Assembly: GCA_937925645.1 (NCBI GenBank)
Contig: CALAMB010000486.1
Location: forward strand, 1-64,000
Origin: an uncultured Acidobacteriota bacterium
GTDB taxonomy: Bacteria > Acidobacteriota > JAAYUB01
DNA: 64,000 bases
Reading direction: 5' to 3'
Below are positions 1 through 10,023 of this stretch, one piece after another (the first letter of the stretch is position 1; every line of letters begins with the position of its first letter). Below the pieces are notes generated by a model. That model saw only the letters and a program-made list of their open reading frames with translations, was not told where the DNA came from and did not search any database. The position numbers and the translations under genes are program-made.

Positions 1-259
1 GGCCGGCCGCCGCCGGCGTCGGCAGCACGCCGGCGTCGAGAAGCGGCACGCCGGCCCGCTCGAGCGCGGCCGCCACCTGCCGGGCGATCCAGGGTCCCGA
101 GGCGCGCGTGTCCCGCGCCACCAGAAACGGCCGGCCGGGGAGGCGCGCCGCGGCGCTGGCGGCCGCGGCCTCCGTTGCCGCGCGGATCGTGGGGGCATCC
201 AGCGGATAGACGCCGGCCTGGCCGCGGATGCCGTCGGTGCCGAACAGTCGTATGGTCAT
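1..259 (-). CDS. glmM: Phosphoglucosamine mutase, N-terminal part (cut by window edge)
   Basis: GlmM interconverts glucosamine-6-phosphate and glucosamine-1-phosphate on the route to UDP-GlcNAc for peptidoglycan and LPS. About 86 residues are visible. They open with the family signature MTIRLFGTDGIRG and later show the VARDTRASG segment typical of alpha-D-phosphohexomutases. The catalytic phosphoserine loop, expected near residue 100, lies outside the window. The ATG at 259 follows the cdaR stop by 12 bases without a clear Shine-Dalgarno, so it is probably coupled to cdaR. The order cdaA-cdaR-glmM is widely conserved; in Firmicutes the three products form a complex in which GlmM restrains CdaA. 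Confidence 0.93.
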   Translation of the reverse strand, partial: MTIRLFGTDGIRGQAGVYPLDAPTIRAATEAAAASAAARLPGRPFLVARDTRASGPWIARQVAAALERAGVPLLDAGVLPTPAAAG

Positions 260-271
260 GGGTTGTTGCCG

Positions 272-1237
272 TCAGTTGCCGGCGCCACTGATCCGGATCG
301 CGGCCTTTTCCGGCACGATCCGATCCACCCGGAGGGTGGTGGCGAAGGCGGGGTTGAGGATGCGGTAACGCAGGGGCACGTCCTGGAAGCTGTTGGTGGA
401 TGCGCAATCGGCGCCGTCGATATAAATCTCAATGTCGTCGGCGGTGAGACGGTCCCGCAACGACACGGGGATCGAGGTCCGCGCATCGGCGGTCTGGCGC
501 CGCAGCCGGTAAGCGCCGGACACGCCGTTCACCTGGATGGGCAGCCGGGTCAGGATCACCGGCACCAGGCGCTCCAGGATCCGGATCTCCACGCGGACCT
601 TTCCGGAGTACTCCAGGTTGATAAACGGGCTGTCGAGCGGCAGGTTGACGAACTGGACCAGCGGCTGCTGCCGTCCGGAGATGTCCACCGTCTGGGTGGG
701 CAGCTCGCTGTAGTTGCGCACATGGGAGGACGGTCCCGAAATGCTGACGAGCGCGGGCGCGGCCTGAACGCCGCGCACCTCGAAATTCTCGGCCGGCTGG
801 CCGGTGTATTTCACCTGCACGGGCAGCGTCCTGCGCTGGAGGGGGTCCAGAACCACCGTGAGGGTCGAGGGGCGGATGTTGACGATCTTGATGCCTGAGG
901 GAGTCCGGAAGTTACGCGGTTCCAGGGCGATCACGTTTTCCCCTTCATGGGCGGTCCGCAAGTCCAGCGTCGCCACCAGGTTTTTGATCGCCGCATCCTT
1001 GCCCAGCTCCGAAGCCTGGATCTGCACCAGGACGCTCTTGACGAAGTCGTTGGCGATCTCGAGGGAGGCCGGCTTGTTGATGATCTCCACGGGCACTTCG
1101 AGAATCCGCTCCACCTGCTGCTCCGATGAAACCAGCAGCCACATGGAGAAGCCGATGAACAGCGAGAGCACCTTCAGCCCCGCGTTCTGGAACAAGGCCC
1201 GCCGGACGGCGATCCAGATGGATTCCAGGAGGCTCAC
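272..1237 (-). CDS. cdaR: CdaR (YbbR-domain) regulator of c-di-AMP synthase
   Basis: This membrane-anchored protein has an extracytoplasmic YbbR-repeat region, and the family modulates the cyclase CdaA. It is 321 residues long. An N-terminal membrane segment at about residues 13-33 (core VLSLFIGFSMWLLV) is followed by roughly three YbbR-like beta repeats, with phrases such as VPVEIINKPASLEI and TLTVVLDPLQRRTLPV. The chosen start is a GTG at 1237 that overlaps the cdaA stop as GTGA. It places the membrane helix at the N-terminus; the reading frame is open further upstream, but only as a shadow of cdaA. The gene sits between cdaA and glmM, as in the classic three-gene cluster. Confidence 0.88.
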   Translation of the reverse strand: MSLLESIWIAVRRALFQNAGLKVLSLFIGFSMWLLVSSEQQVERILEVPVEIINKPASLEIANDFVKSVLVQIQASELGKDAAIKNLVATLDLRTAHEGENVIALEPRNFRTPSGIKIVNIRPSTLTVVLDPLQRRTLPVQVKYTGQPAENFEVRGVQAAPALVSISGPSSHVRNYSELPTQTVDISGRQQPLVQFVNLPLDSPFINLEYSGKVRVEIRILERLVPVILTRLPIQVNGVSGAYRLRRQTADARTSIPVSLRDRLTADDIEIYIDGADCASTNSFQDVPLRYRILNPAFATTLRVDRIVPEKAAIRISGAGN

Positions 1238-2067
1238 GGCTCGGTCTCCTTGCGCTTCCACGACCAGCTGAACCAGCCACGTTCGCGGCTGGGGGCCAGC
1301 TGCGACTTCAAGAACGCGGTCAGGGATTCGGAATCGGCGAAGCGCTTCAGCCGTCCCTCCACCGCCACCGAGATCCGGCCCGTCTCCTCCGATACCACCA
1401 CGGCCACCGCGTCGGTCTCTTCGGTGATGCCGATGGCCGCGCGGTGCCGCGTCCCGTATTCCTTGCTCAGGTGGGGCTCCAGCGTCAGCGGCAGGAAGCA
1501 CGAGGCCGCGGCGATTCGGTCCTGCTGCACGATCACCGCGCCGTCATGCAACGGCGTGTCGGGCTGAAACAGGGTCACCAGCAGGTCGTAGCTCAGGCGG
1601 GCGTTGAGCTCGTGGCCGTTTTCCATATAGCTTTTCAGACCGGTGGCGCGCTCCACCACAATGAGGGCGCCGGTGCGTTTCGACGACAGGGTCATCGCCG
1701 CCAGCACGATGTCATCGACGCCGCTGGCGCGCTCCGGCCCGAAGAAACGGCCGAGAAAGCGGGCCTCGCCGATGTTGGCCAGAATCTTGCGAATCTCCGC
1801 CTGGTAGACCACGATGACGGCGAAGACCGCATAGGTGACGAAGTTGGTCAGGAACCACTGGATCGTGTGGAGCTGCGCGGTGCGCGAGATGAAATAGACC
1901 AGCACGAGGAAGGCGATGCCGCCGGCGATCTTGGCGGCGCGGGTGCCCTTGAGCAGCAGGAAGAGGTGGTAGATCACGAAGGAGATGATCAGGATATCCA
2001 GCACGTCGGTGATGGATATCTCCGACACCCGCATGAACCTGGTGAGCTGCTCGAAGCGTTCCATCAT
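1234..2067 (-). CDS. cdaA: Diadenylate cyclase CdaA
   Basis: CdaA makes the second messenger c-di-AMP from two ATP at the inner membrane. The protein has 277 residues. Three hydrophobic helices occupy about residues 20-95, followed by a DAC domain with the catalytic D175-G176-A177 motif and the R207-H208-R209 motif in the context KEYGTRHRAAIG. Both active-site motifs are intact, so the enzyme should be active. The start is one of two adjacent ATGs (2067 or 2064) just behind the folP stop. The 3' end overlaps cdaR by four bases. In Gram-negative lineages c-di-AMP commonly controls potassium and osmotic balance; no target is visible here. Confidence 0.93.
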   Translation of the reverse strand: MMERFEQLTRFMRVSEISITDVLDILIISFVIYHLFLLLKGTRAAKIAGGIAFLVLVYFISRTAQLHTIQWFLTNFVTYAVFAVIVVYQAEIRKILANIGEARFLGRFFGPERASGVDDIVLAAMTLSSKRTGALIVVERATGLKSYMENGHELNARLSYDLLVTLFQPDTPLHDGAVIVQQDRIAAASCFLPLTLEPHLSKEYGTRHRAAIGITEETDAVAVVVSEETGRISVAVEGRLKRFADSESLTAFLKSQLAPSRERGWFSWSWKRKETEP

Positions 2068-2068
2068 G

Positions 2069-2848
2069 CTACACCGCTGCTTCGCTTCGGATGGCGGCCG
2101 CGACCCGGAGCGCCTGCCGGGTGGCGGCCACATCATGACACCGGATGATCCGGGCGCCGTGGGCTGCCGCCAGCACGGCTGCGGCCAGCGAGCCGGGCAG
2201 CCGGTCCGCCGCCGGCAATCCGGTGATCGCGCCGATAAACGACTTTCGGGAGGCCCCGACCAGGAGGGGACGCCCGAACGCGCAAAACTCGGCCAGCCGG
2301 TTCAGGATGACAAGATTCTGCTGAACGGTTTTCCCAAAACCGACGCCGGGATCCAGGATCATTGTATGCGGCGGCAGTGGAAGTTGCAAGACCTTCTTAA
2401 AAAAGGACTTGATCTCAGCCATGATGTCGGCTGCGGGCGGCCTTTCCTGCATGTCACGCGGCGAGCCCCGCATATGCATGACCACGGCGGCCGCCCCGGC
2501 GTCGGCCACCGCCCGCAGCATGGCCTCATCGCGCAGGCCGCCGATGTCGTTGACCATCTCGGCCCCCTCGGCCAGAGCGGCCCGGGCCACACCCGCCTTG
2601 GCCGTGTCGATGGAGATGGGCACCGGCAGCCGCGGCGCCAGTTCGCGCACGACCGGCAGCACCCGGTCCAGCTCCTCGGCTTCGGACACCGGCTGGGCGC
2701 CCGGCCGGCTCGACTCGCCGCCCAGGTCGATCAGGTCGGCGCCCTCCTCCACCAGCCGCCAGGCGCGGCGCACGGCGACCGCGGGCTCCAGGCAGGAGCC
2801 CCCGTCATAGAACGAGTCCGGGGTGATGTTGATCACCCCCATGATCAA
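2069..2848 (-). CDS. folP: Dihydropteroate synthase
   Basis: FolP condenses 6-hydroxymethyl-7,8-dihydropterin pyrophosphate with p-aminobenzoate in folate synthesis. TIM-barrel signatures are present in order: MGVINITPDSFYDGG, DLGGESSRPGA, ISIDTAKAGVARAA, NDIGG, the DPGVGFGKT loop and the C-terminal GASRKSFIG. The start is uncertain. No ATG or GTG lies between the ftsH stop and the ATG at 2842. I used the TTG at 2848, which gives 259 residues. A TTG about 100 bases further upstream, inside ftsH and behind a purine-rich stretch, is an alternative that would add an N-terminal extension. The stop is one base before the cdaA start. Confidence 0.9.
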   Translation of the reverse strand: MIMGVINITPDSFYDGGSCLEPAVAVRRAWRLVEEGADLIDLGGESSRPGAQPVSEAEELDRVLPVVRELAPRLPVPISIDTAKAGVARAALAEGAEMVNDIGGLRDEAMLRAVADAGAAAVVMHMRGSPRDMQERPPAADIMAEIKSFFKKVLQLPLPPHTMILDPGVGFGKTVQQNLVILNRLAEFCAFGRPLLVGASRKSFIGAITGLPAADRLPGSLAAAVLAAAHGARIIRCHDVAATRQALRVAAAIRSEAAV

Positions 2849-2915
2849 TGCGGATTGCGGCAGCGGGATCGTTCGGCGGCTGGTGACGATCGTCCCGGAT
2901 GATTCGGCGTCAGGA

Positions 2916-4835
<1,920 letters not shown>

Positions 4836-4919
4836 CTCCGCCTCCGCGTTCCGTCTCGGGACCGGCCGCACGTCCGATGATATAGATGGCGATCCGGCAA
4901 AAAGGTAACCGTTTCCCCG

Positions 4920-5459
4920 CTATTTAAACCTGGCCAGGAACGGCAGGTTACGGAATTCCTCCTGCACGTCGAGGCCGTATCCGAAGACAAACTCGTTCTC
5001 CTTCGCTTCGAAGCCGATGTAATCGGGCTGGATGTTGGTCCGGCGCTGGACCGGCTTGTCGATGAGCACAGCCAGCTTCACCGACTTGACGCCCTGGACC
5101 TGGATGTGGTTCAGCAGGTGGTCCAGAATGATGCCGGTGTCCAGCACCGTGGAGACGATCAGGACGTGCTTGTCGGTGATGGCCAGGGTCGGGTAGATGA
5201 CCGTCTCGTCAATCTCCTTGATGTAACTGTCGTCGACGAGGGAATCCTTGTAATACAGGTTGATGAACTGGCAGCGGACCGGGATCTCCAGACAGCGGAT
5301 CAGGTCGGCCATGAAGATGAACGAACCCCGCAGGATGCCCAGCACATGGAGTTCCTCACCTCGCATGTCGCCCTCGATCTGCCGGGCCAGCTCACGGACC
5401 CGCTCGCGGATCTGCTCTTCGGTGCGCCAGACCTCGTAGGGTTTGCTCGTTTTCTTCAT
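4920..5459 (-). CDS. hpt: Hypoxanthine phosphoribosyltransferase homologue with altered PRPP loop
   Basis: The family converts hypoxanthine and guanine with PRPP to IMP and GMP. This 179-residue protein matches it along its length: the pyrophosphate loop LGILRGSFIFMADLI, and C-terminal DKPVQRRTNIQPDYIGF and VFGYGLDVQEEFRNLP. The odd part is the PRPP loop. The family consensus is roughly VEDIIDTG, but here residues 102-109 read VSTVLDTG. The catalytic Asp107 is kept while the preceding acidic pair is replaced by Ser-Thr. The ATG at 5459 overlaps the tilS stop as ATGA, with GGCGGGAAG upstream. The tilS-hpt-ftsH order supports the identity. Activity could be altered. Confidence 0.88.
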   Translation of the reverse strand: MKKTSKPYEVWRTEEQIRERVRELARQIEGDMRGEELHVLGILRGSFIFMADLIRCLEIPVRCQFINLYYKDSLVDDSYIKEIDETVIYPTLAITDKHVLIVSTVLDTGIILDHLLNHIQVQGVKSVKLAVLIDKPVQRRTNIQPDYIGFEAKENEFVFGYGLDVQEEFRNLPFLARFK

Positions 5460-6805
5460 TCTTCCCGCCTTACGATGGTGATCAGCCCGTCGGCAGCCAA
5501 ACATCCATCATCATTATAGCACAGGCCAAGCCACAACTCGGGCATTCCCAAGATATTACCGTCGGCGGCGCACACCACCACGATCCGGTCGCGGTCGAAC
5601 ACCGGCACGCGGCGCTCCTGCAGCACCGCCTTGAGCTTGCGGGTGCCGCCAGGCAGCCGGATCCGGTCGCCGGGCCGGACGGAACGGACGCGCAGCGGCC
5701 CGGCGGGCCGCGGCACCACGATGTGCGGTTCGGCCAGCCCGTCCGGCGGCGGCCCGGCGAGCACCTCGAAGGCCGCGCCGGCCTCGGGCACGGCCAGCCG
5801 TCCCGGCGCCTCCAGCACGTACTCGAAGGCGGCGCACCCGGCCGGGCGAAGGGCCAGGCGGACCACCCCGCTGCCGAGACGGATCTCCAGGCCGTCGGGC
5901 AGCACCGTCCGCCGGCCGCTTCGGCCGGCGCGCAGGAGCCGCAGGGCGCGGTCCACGTGCTGCCGCTCCAGCCGCCGCAAATCGCCCCGGGTCCGCCGGA
6001 TGATGGCGCGCAGCGCCGTCCCCTGCATCGCCTCCGGCAGCGCGAGGAAATCGGCCAGCGCGAAGCGGACGCCGTCCGCCGCTTCGGCCAGCGGCGGCAG
6101 CAGCCGCTCCACGGCGGCGTCCAGTGCGGCGGCCTCCTCGCGGAGCAGGTCGGCCGTGCGCGCCACCACCACCGCCGCGTCAGTGAAGCCGGACTCCGCG
6201 AGCACCGGCAGCACCTGGTGGCGCAGCCGGTTGCGCCGGTGCCGCCCGTCCCGATTGGTGGCGTCCTCGTGCCACGCCAGGCCGTGGGCGCGCAGGTACG
6301 CCAGAATCGCCAACCGACTCGTCGCCAGCAGCGGCCGGATGCGGCCGTCGGCCGTGGCCGGCGCCATGCCGCCCAGGCCCGTGCAGCCGGCGCCGCGGAG
6401 CAGCCGCAGCCAGAAGGTCTCGACCTGGTCGTCACGTTGGTGCCCCAGGGCGATCCGGTCAAAACCGGACTGGCGAAATTCGGCGAAAATCGTCAGGCGG
6501 CGCCGGCGCATCCACTCCTCGCGGTTGGCTCGCGGCGGCGCCGAGGCGATCTCCCGCCGGTGGAACGGCAGCGTCAGCCGCGCGGCGGTTTCGCGGCACA
6601 GCGCCTCGGCTTCGTCACCGGCGGGTCCGCGGTGGTGGTTGATGTGCAGAACTTCCAGTTGGAATGGGAAGGCCGGCGCCAGCCGGGCGAGGAGATGAAC
6701 CAGGGCGACAGAGTCGGGACCGCCGGAGCAGGCGGCCAGCACGCGCTCGCCCGGCCGAATGAGCCCGTTCGCCCGAATGTAGGTGAGCACATCCCGGAGC
6801 CGCAT
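5456..6805 (-). CDS. tilS: tRNA(Ile)-lysidine synthetase
   Basis: TilS attaches lysine to C34 of tRNA-Ile(CAU) so that it reads AUA. The protein has 449 residues. The N-type ATP pyrophosphatase loop SGGPDS is at 27-32, and LHINHHRG and IALGHQRDDQVETFWLRLLRG follow as in the family. The C-terminal third contains the TilS substrate-binding region (GDRIRLPGGTRKLKAVLQ). The ATG at 6805 has GGAGGGAGT directly upstream. It is the first protein gene of the seven-gene minus-strand operon. No convincing promoter of its own was seen, so read-through from the tRNA-Met promoter about 220 bases upstream is possible. Confidence 0.93.
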   Translation of the reverse strand: MRLRDVLTYIRANGLIRPGERVLAACSGGPDSVALVHLLARLAPAFPFQLEVLHINHHRGPAGDEAEALCRETAARLTLPFHRREIASAPPRANREEWMRRRRLTIFAEFRQSGFDRIALGHQRDDQVETFWLRLLRGAGCTGLGGMAPATADGRIRPLLATSRLAILAYLRAHGLAWHEDATNRDGRHRRNRLRHQVLPVLAESGFTDAAVVVARTADLLREEAAALDAAVERLLPPLAEAADGVRFALADFLALPEAMQGTALRAIIRRTRGDLRRLERQHVDRALRLLRAGRSGRRTVLPDGLEIRLGSGVVRLALRPAGCAAFEYVLEAPGRLAVPEAGAAFEVLAGPPPDGLAEPHIVVPRPAGPLRVRSVRPGDRIRLPGGTRKLKAVLQERRVPVFDRDRIVVVCAADGNILGMPELWLGLCYNDDGCLAADGLITIVRREE

Positions 6806-6937
6806 ACTCCCTCCACCCGGCGCCGGCGCGGACCGGAATCGGCCCGGTCCCCGGCTCCGGACGCGGTCAGGACAGGATCAGGTGGTTGCCAACGGGTGGC
6901 GCGGAAAGATGACAGCGCCCGGAAGGGCGGGAAAAAA

Positions 6938-7014
6938 TGGTGCCGGTGCAGGGAATCGAACCCCGGACGCCGCGGATATGAGCCGCGTGCTCTAGCCGTC
7001 TGAGCTACACCGGC
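6938..7014 (-). tRNA. tRNA-Met (anticodon CAT), elongator type
   Basis: Reading the minus strand, a 7-bp acceptor stem (GCCGGTG with CACCGGC), a D-arm with TAGCTCAG, an anticodon stem CGCGG/CCGCG, a T-arm with GGTTCGATT and an encoded CCA end are all present. The loop CTCATAT gives anticodon CAT. The first pair is G-C, so it is not an initiator, and the anticodon stem lacks the three G-C pairs of initiators. The acceptor positions 4-5 are GG rather than the CC seen in E. coli tRNA-Ile2, so elongator Met is favoured. A run of six T follows the CCA. Confidence 0.9.
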
Positions 7015-7025
7015 ACAGGCGCATT

Positions 7026-7054
7026 AAAATACTCAACCCGCCTGAACTTGTCAA
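7026..7054 (-). promoter_or_regulatory. Sigma-70 promoter for tRNA-Met
   Basis: On the minus strand TTGACA (7049-7054) and TATTTT (7026-7031) are separated by 17 bases. They lie just upstream of the tRNA-Met gene. They may also feed the tilS operon downstream. Confidence 0.75.
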
Positions 7055-7185
7055 GTGAAAGCGCGGCCGGCCCCCTCGCGGGTTGCCCGCGGCGCGTTCA
7101 CTTTTCTCCTTGCCCCCGCCACTTCCCGGTGGCACCATAGGTCGGTGCGCCGCGCCGGCAAGGCGCGGCCGCCCATGGGGAAGCC

Positions 7186-7470
7186 ATGCTCGTGCTCGTC
7201 ACCCGGGTCATCTTGGTCCTGCTGATCCTGCTGGGGGTCCGCCTGCTGGTGCGCGTGCTGGCCCCCCTGTTCGTCCCCCGCGGCGCCCGGTCCGAGACCC
7301 GCGCGCGCCGGCCGGCCCGCGCGGTGCAGCGGGGCGAGATGGTTCGCGACTCAATGTGCGGCACCTGGGTGGACCGGCGGATCGCCCTGACCGCCAGCCG
7401 GGATGGCGAGACGGCCCACTTCTGTTCCACCGCCTGCCGGGACCGCTACCTCGCGGGGCCGTCGTCATGA
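7186..7470 (+). CDS. PP0621-like small membrane protein with Cys motif
   Basis: This 94-residue protein has one N-terminal hydrophobic helix (LVTRVILVLLILLGVRLLV), then a basic linker, then a short cytoplasmic domain reading DSMCGTWVDR and HFCSTACRDRYL. The cysteine spacing resembles a TRASH/YHS-type metal-binding knuckle, as in the PP0621 family of uncharacterised proteins. The biochemical role is unknown. Its stop overlaps the coaE start as ATGA, so the two genes are translationally coupled. Confidence 0.75.
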   Translation: MLVLVTRVILVLLILLGVRLLVRVLAPLFVPRGARSETRARRPARAVQRGEMVRDSMCGTWVDRRIALTASRDGETAHFCSTACRDRYLAGPSS

Positions 7471-8075
7471 TCACCGCCGGCCTCACGGGCGGGATCGCTT
7501 CGGGCAAAACCACGGTGGCCGGGATGTTCGCCCGTCTCGGGGCGCGGGTGATCGACGCCGACGCCGTGGCTCACGAGATTCTCCTTCGCGACGAGATCGT
7601 CTTCGCCGTCGCCGCCCGGTTCGGCCGCAGCGTGCTGGACGACCGCGGCCGCGTGGACCGCAAGCGGCTGGGTGGCGCCGTGTTCGCCGATCCCGCCCAC
7701 CGGGCATGGCTCAACCGCCTGATGCACCCGCCGGTGCGGGCGGAGATCCGGCGCCGCCTGGACGAGCCGGGCGACGGCGGGACGCCGCCGCTCACCATCG
7801 TGGACGTGCCCCTGCTCGTGGAGTCGGGAGAACCCCGGCGCTACGGGCCATTGATCCTGGCTTATTGTCCGGAGGAAATTCAGGTGGAGCGCCTGATGCG
7901 GCGGGATTCGCTGAACCGGTCAGCCGCGCTGCAGCGAATCCGGGCCCAGCGGCCCATTGACGAGAAGCGGGCGGTGGCCGACTTCATCGTCGACACCTCG
8001 GGCCCGCTGGCCGACACCTTCCGCCAGGTCCAGGACGTCCGCCGGCTGTTGCAGAAGAAAACGGCGGCGCGCTGA
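7467..8075 (+). CDS. coaE: Dephospho-CoA kinase
   Basis: CoaE phosphorylates the 3' hydroxyl of dephospho-CoA, the last step of coenzyme A synthesis. The 202-residue protein starts MITAGLTGGIASGKT, with the P-loop GGIASGKT at 8-15. DADAVAHEIL follows, where the Asp binds the acceptor, then VDVPLLVESG and a LID region with QVERLMRRD. Length and motifs are normal for the family. The ATG overlaps the stop of the preceding gene by four bases. Confidence 0.93.
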   Translation: MITAGLTGGIASGKTTVAGMFARLGARVIDADAVAHEILLRDEIVFAVAARFGRSVLDDRGRVDRKRLGGAVFADPAHRAWLNRLMHPPVRAEIRRRLDEPGDGGTPPLTIVDVPLLVESGEPRRYGPLILAYCPEEIQVERLMRRDSLNRSAALQRIRAQRPIDEKRAVADFIVDTSGPLADTFRQVQDVRRLLQKKTAAR

Positions 8076-8099
8076 GCGGCGGGACCGCGTGGGACGGGC

Positions 8100-8204
8100 T
8101 TACTGCTTCTTCTTCTCGGTCTTCTTGACGCTGCTGGGGCGCGTCTTCCCGTGAGTGCCCCGGTAGATCTTGCCGCGGCGGGTGCGTTGGTCGCCTTTGC
8201 CCAT
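8100..8204 (-). CDS. thx: Small 30S ribosomal protein Thx-like
   Basis: This very small basic protein of 34 residues begins [20 protein letters not shown] and ends in a lysine-rich tail. The MGKGDxxTRRGKI-RGT-G pattern is that of ribosomal protein Thx, which sits in the head of the 30S subunit in Thermus and occurs in Bacteroidetes and other phyla. An AGGAG lies seven bases before the ATG at 8204, and a near-consensus sigma-70 promoter lies further upstream. It is convergent with coaE. It is short enough to be missed by gene callers, but the signature and signals are clear. Confidence 0.9.
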   Translation of the reverse strand: MGKGDQRTRRGKIYRGTHGKTRPSSVKKTEKKKQ

Positions 8205-8267
8205 GGTGAACTCCTGTCCTTCGCGTTCCAATCAGTCATCCGGGCGGCCGGCCCGGAAGAACGCATA

Positions 8268-8296
8268 GTTCTACCAGAACGCCGTCCGCTTGTCAA
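8268..8296 (-). promoter_or_regulatory. Sigma-70 promoter for the Thx gene
   Basis: On the minus strand TTGACA (8291-8296) and TAGAAC (8268-8273) are spaced by 17 bases, about 60 bases upstream of the Thx start codon. Confidence 0.75.
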
Positions 8297-8476
8297 CGGC
8301 GGTTCAGGCGGATGGTCCGCCGTTAGGGGGTTCACCCTCCGCCCCGGTTATGGTAGGATGAGAGACCTTCGGCCCCGCGCCGGCCGCTCACGACATCGTC
8401 TGGCACGGGCGGTCCGGCGGGAAATGGCGAAGGGCGGCGACGCGCGCACGCATCATTAAATATAAGGAGACCCGTT

Positions 8477-9595
8477 ATGGCCAAGTACCGCATTGCCTGG
8501 CTCCCCGGCGACGGCATCGGGGTGGAAGTCAACGAGGCGGCCAAGATCGTCCTCGACCGCATCGGATTGGACGCCGAGTACATCCACGGCGACATCGGCT
8601 GGGAGTTCTGGTGCCGGGAAGGGGACGCGTTTCCCCAGCGCACCATCGAGCTACTGAACAACGTCGACGCCGCGATGTTCGGCGCCATCACCTCCAAGCC
8701 GGTCAAGGCCGCCGAGGCCGAGCTGGTGCCCGAACTGAAAGGGACGGGGCTGGTCTACCGCTCCCCCATCGTCCGGATGCGGCAGCTGTTCGACCTGTAC
8801 GTCTGCCTACGGCCGTGCAAGGCCTACCCGGGCAATCCCCTGAACTTCAAGGAAGGGATCGACCTGGTGATCTTCCGGGAGAACACCGAAGACCTGTATG
8901 CCGGCGTCGAGTTCAACCCGGTGCCCGCGGAGCTGCGCGACACGCTGCTGAAGCTGTCCAAGCCGTTCGCCGCCTTCAAGGACGTGCCGCTGGACCAATA
9001 CGCCGTCTCGACGAAAATCAACACCCGCAAGGGCTCCGAGCGGATCATCCGGGCCGCCTTCGAGTTTGCGAAGAAGTTCAACCGGAAGAAGGTGACCTGC
9101 GTCCACAAGGCCAACGTGGTCCGGGCCACCGACGGGCTGTTCCTCGAAACCTTCAAGGAGGTGGCCAAGGGCTACCCCGGCATCGCCACCGACGACGCCA
9201 ACATCGACGCCATGTGCATGTGGCTGCTGAAGAACCCGTTCAACTACGACGTGCTGGTGGCGCCCAACCTGTACGGCGACATCGTCAGCGACTTGTGCGC
9301 CCAGATGGTAGGCGGCCTGGGCTTCGGCTGCTCCGGCAACATCGGCGAGAAGCTGGCCGTGTTCGAACCCACCCATGGCTCGGCCCCGAAATACGCCGGC
9401 CAGTACAAGTGCAACCCCATCGCCACCATCCTGGCGGCCAAGATGATGCTGGACTGGCTGGGCGAAACCGAGAAGGGCGTCCGCCTGGAGCAGGCCACCG
9501 CGGCGGTCATCGCCGAGGGAAAGGTCCGCACGTACGACATGGGCGGCGCCAGCAAGACGCTGGAGATGGCCGAGGCCGTCGCCGCCAAACTGTAA
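8477..9595 (+). CDS. icd: Isocitrate dehydrogenase (isocitrate/isopropylmalate DH family)
   Basis: The family oxidatively decarboxylates 2R,3S-hydroxyacid substrates; isocitrate is the most likely substrate here, feeding the TCA cycle. The 372-residue protein opens with YRIAWLPGDGIGVEV. It has RENTEDLYAG, the Mg-binding aspartates in the region DDANIDAMCMW and LYGDIVSDL, and the adenine loop HGSAPKYAG from residue 300. Lys305-Tyr306 match the NADP-selecting pair of E. coli Icd rather than the Asp-Ile of NAD enzymes, so NADP use is inferred. The substrate loop SPIVRMRQ differs from E. coli SLNVALR, leaving homoisocitrate or another substrate possible. AAGGAG lies seven bases before the ATG. 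Confidence 0.85.
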   Translation: MAKYRIAWLPGDGIGVEVNEAAKIVLDRIGLDAEYIHGDIGWEFWCREGDAFPQRTIELLNNVDAAMFGAITSKPVKAAEAELVPELKGTGLVYRSPIVRMRQLFDLYVCLRPCKAYPGNPLNFKEGIDLVIFRENTEDLYAGVEFNPVPAELRDTLLKLSKPFAAFKDVPLDQYAVSTKINTRKGSERIIRAAFEFAKKFNRKKVTCVHKANVVRATDGLFLETFKEVAKGYPGIATDDANIDAMCMWLLKNPFNYDVLVAPNLYGDIVSDLCAQMVGGLGFGCSGNIGEKLAVFEPTHGSAPKYAGQYKCNPIATILAAKMMLDWLGETEKGVRLEQATAAVIAEGKVRTYDMGGASKTLEMAEAVAAKL

Positions 9596-9671
9596 CACTG
9601 CCCCCGGGGACCCGCCCCGGCCACTCATCGCCGGCCGGCAGCCGTCTCGGGCGGCTGCCGGCGGCCTGTTC

Positions 9672-9699
9672 TTGACATTCCGGCGCGTTGCGCTATCAT
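9672..9699 (+). promoter_or_regulatory. Sigma-70 promoter for tRNA-Lys
   Basis: A consensus TTGACA (9672-9677) is followed after 16 bases by TATCAT (9694-9699). The tRNA begins at 9717. Confidence 0.82.
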
Positions 9700-9716
9700 G
9701 GGACCGCTTTTCGGGC

Positions 9717-9792
9717 GGGGCGTTAGCTCAGCTGGCAGAGCAACGGCCTTTTAAGCCGTGGGTCGCTGGTTCGAATCCAGCACGCCTCACCA
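9717..9792 (+). tRNA. tRNA-Lys (anticodon TTT)
   Basis: The acceptor GGGGCGT pairs with ACGCCTC (one G-T pair). The D-arm has TTAGCTCAG, the anticodon arm is ACGGC-CTTTTAA-GCCGT giving TTT, and the T-arm has GGTTCGAAT. CCA is encoded. Confidence 0.95.
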
Positions 9793-9855
9793 ATTTCCTC
9801 CCCTCCCCGCCGCGCCGCCGAGACGGGTCCCGTCCCGGCCGTCGCCTTTTTCGCC

Positions 9856-9884
9856 TTGACTTGCGCCCGCGGTTGAGGTAAAAA
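9856..9884 (+). promoter_or_regulatory. Sigma-70 promoter for tRNA-Glu
   Basis: TTGACT (9856-9861), a 17-base spacer and an A-rich TAAAAA(T) -10 element (9879-9884) precede the tRNA by about 30 bases. Confidence 0.68.
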
Positions 9885-9913
9885 TGCCGACTCTGTTCTT
9901 TGGCTATTCAGCC

Positions 9914-9989
9914 GTCCCCATCGTCTAGAGGCCTAGGACACTGGCCTTTCACGCCGGCAACAGGGGTTCGAATCCCCTTGGGGACGCCA
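9914..9989 (+). tRNA. tRNA-Glu (anticodon TTC)
   Basis: The acceptor GTCCCCA pairs with TGGGGAC. The anticodon arm CTGGC-CTTTCAC-GCCGG gives TTC, and the T-arm carries GGTTCGAAT. Discriminator G and an encoded CCA follow. Confidence 0.95.
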
Positions 9990-9998
9990 CATACACCC

Positions 9999-10023
9999 AG
10001 CCGCTCAGCCGAGCGGCTTTTTT
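9999..10023 (+). terminator. Intrinsic terminator after tRNA-Glu
   Basis: A perfect 8-bp stem AGCCGCTC/GAGCGGCT with a four-base loop is followed by a T run. The last T bases overlap the carB stop codon on the other strand. Confidence 0.85.

Noticed and set aside
6938-7014. tRNA-Ile2 (CAT), the TilS substrate
   Set aside because: Acceptor positions 4-5 are GG rather than the CC of E. coli tRNA-Ile2, and the tRNA resembles elongator Met. The call is not absolutely certain.
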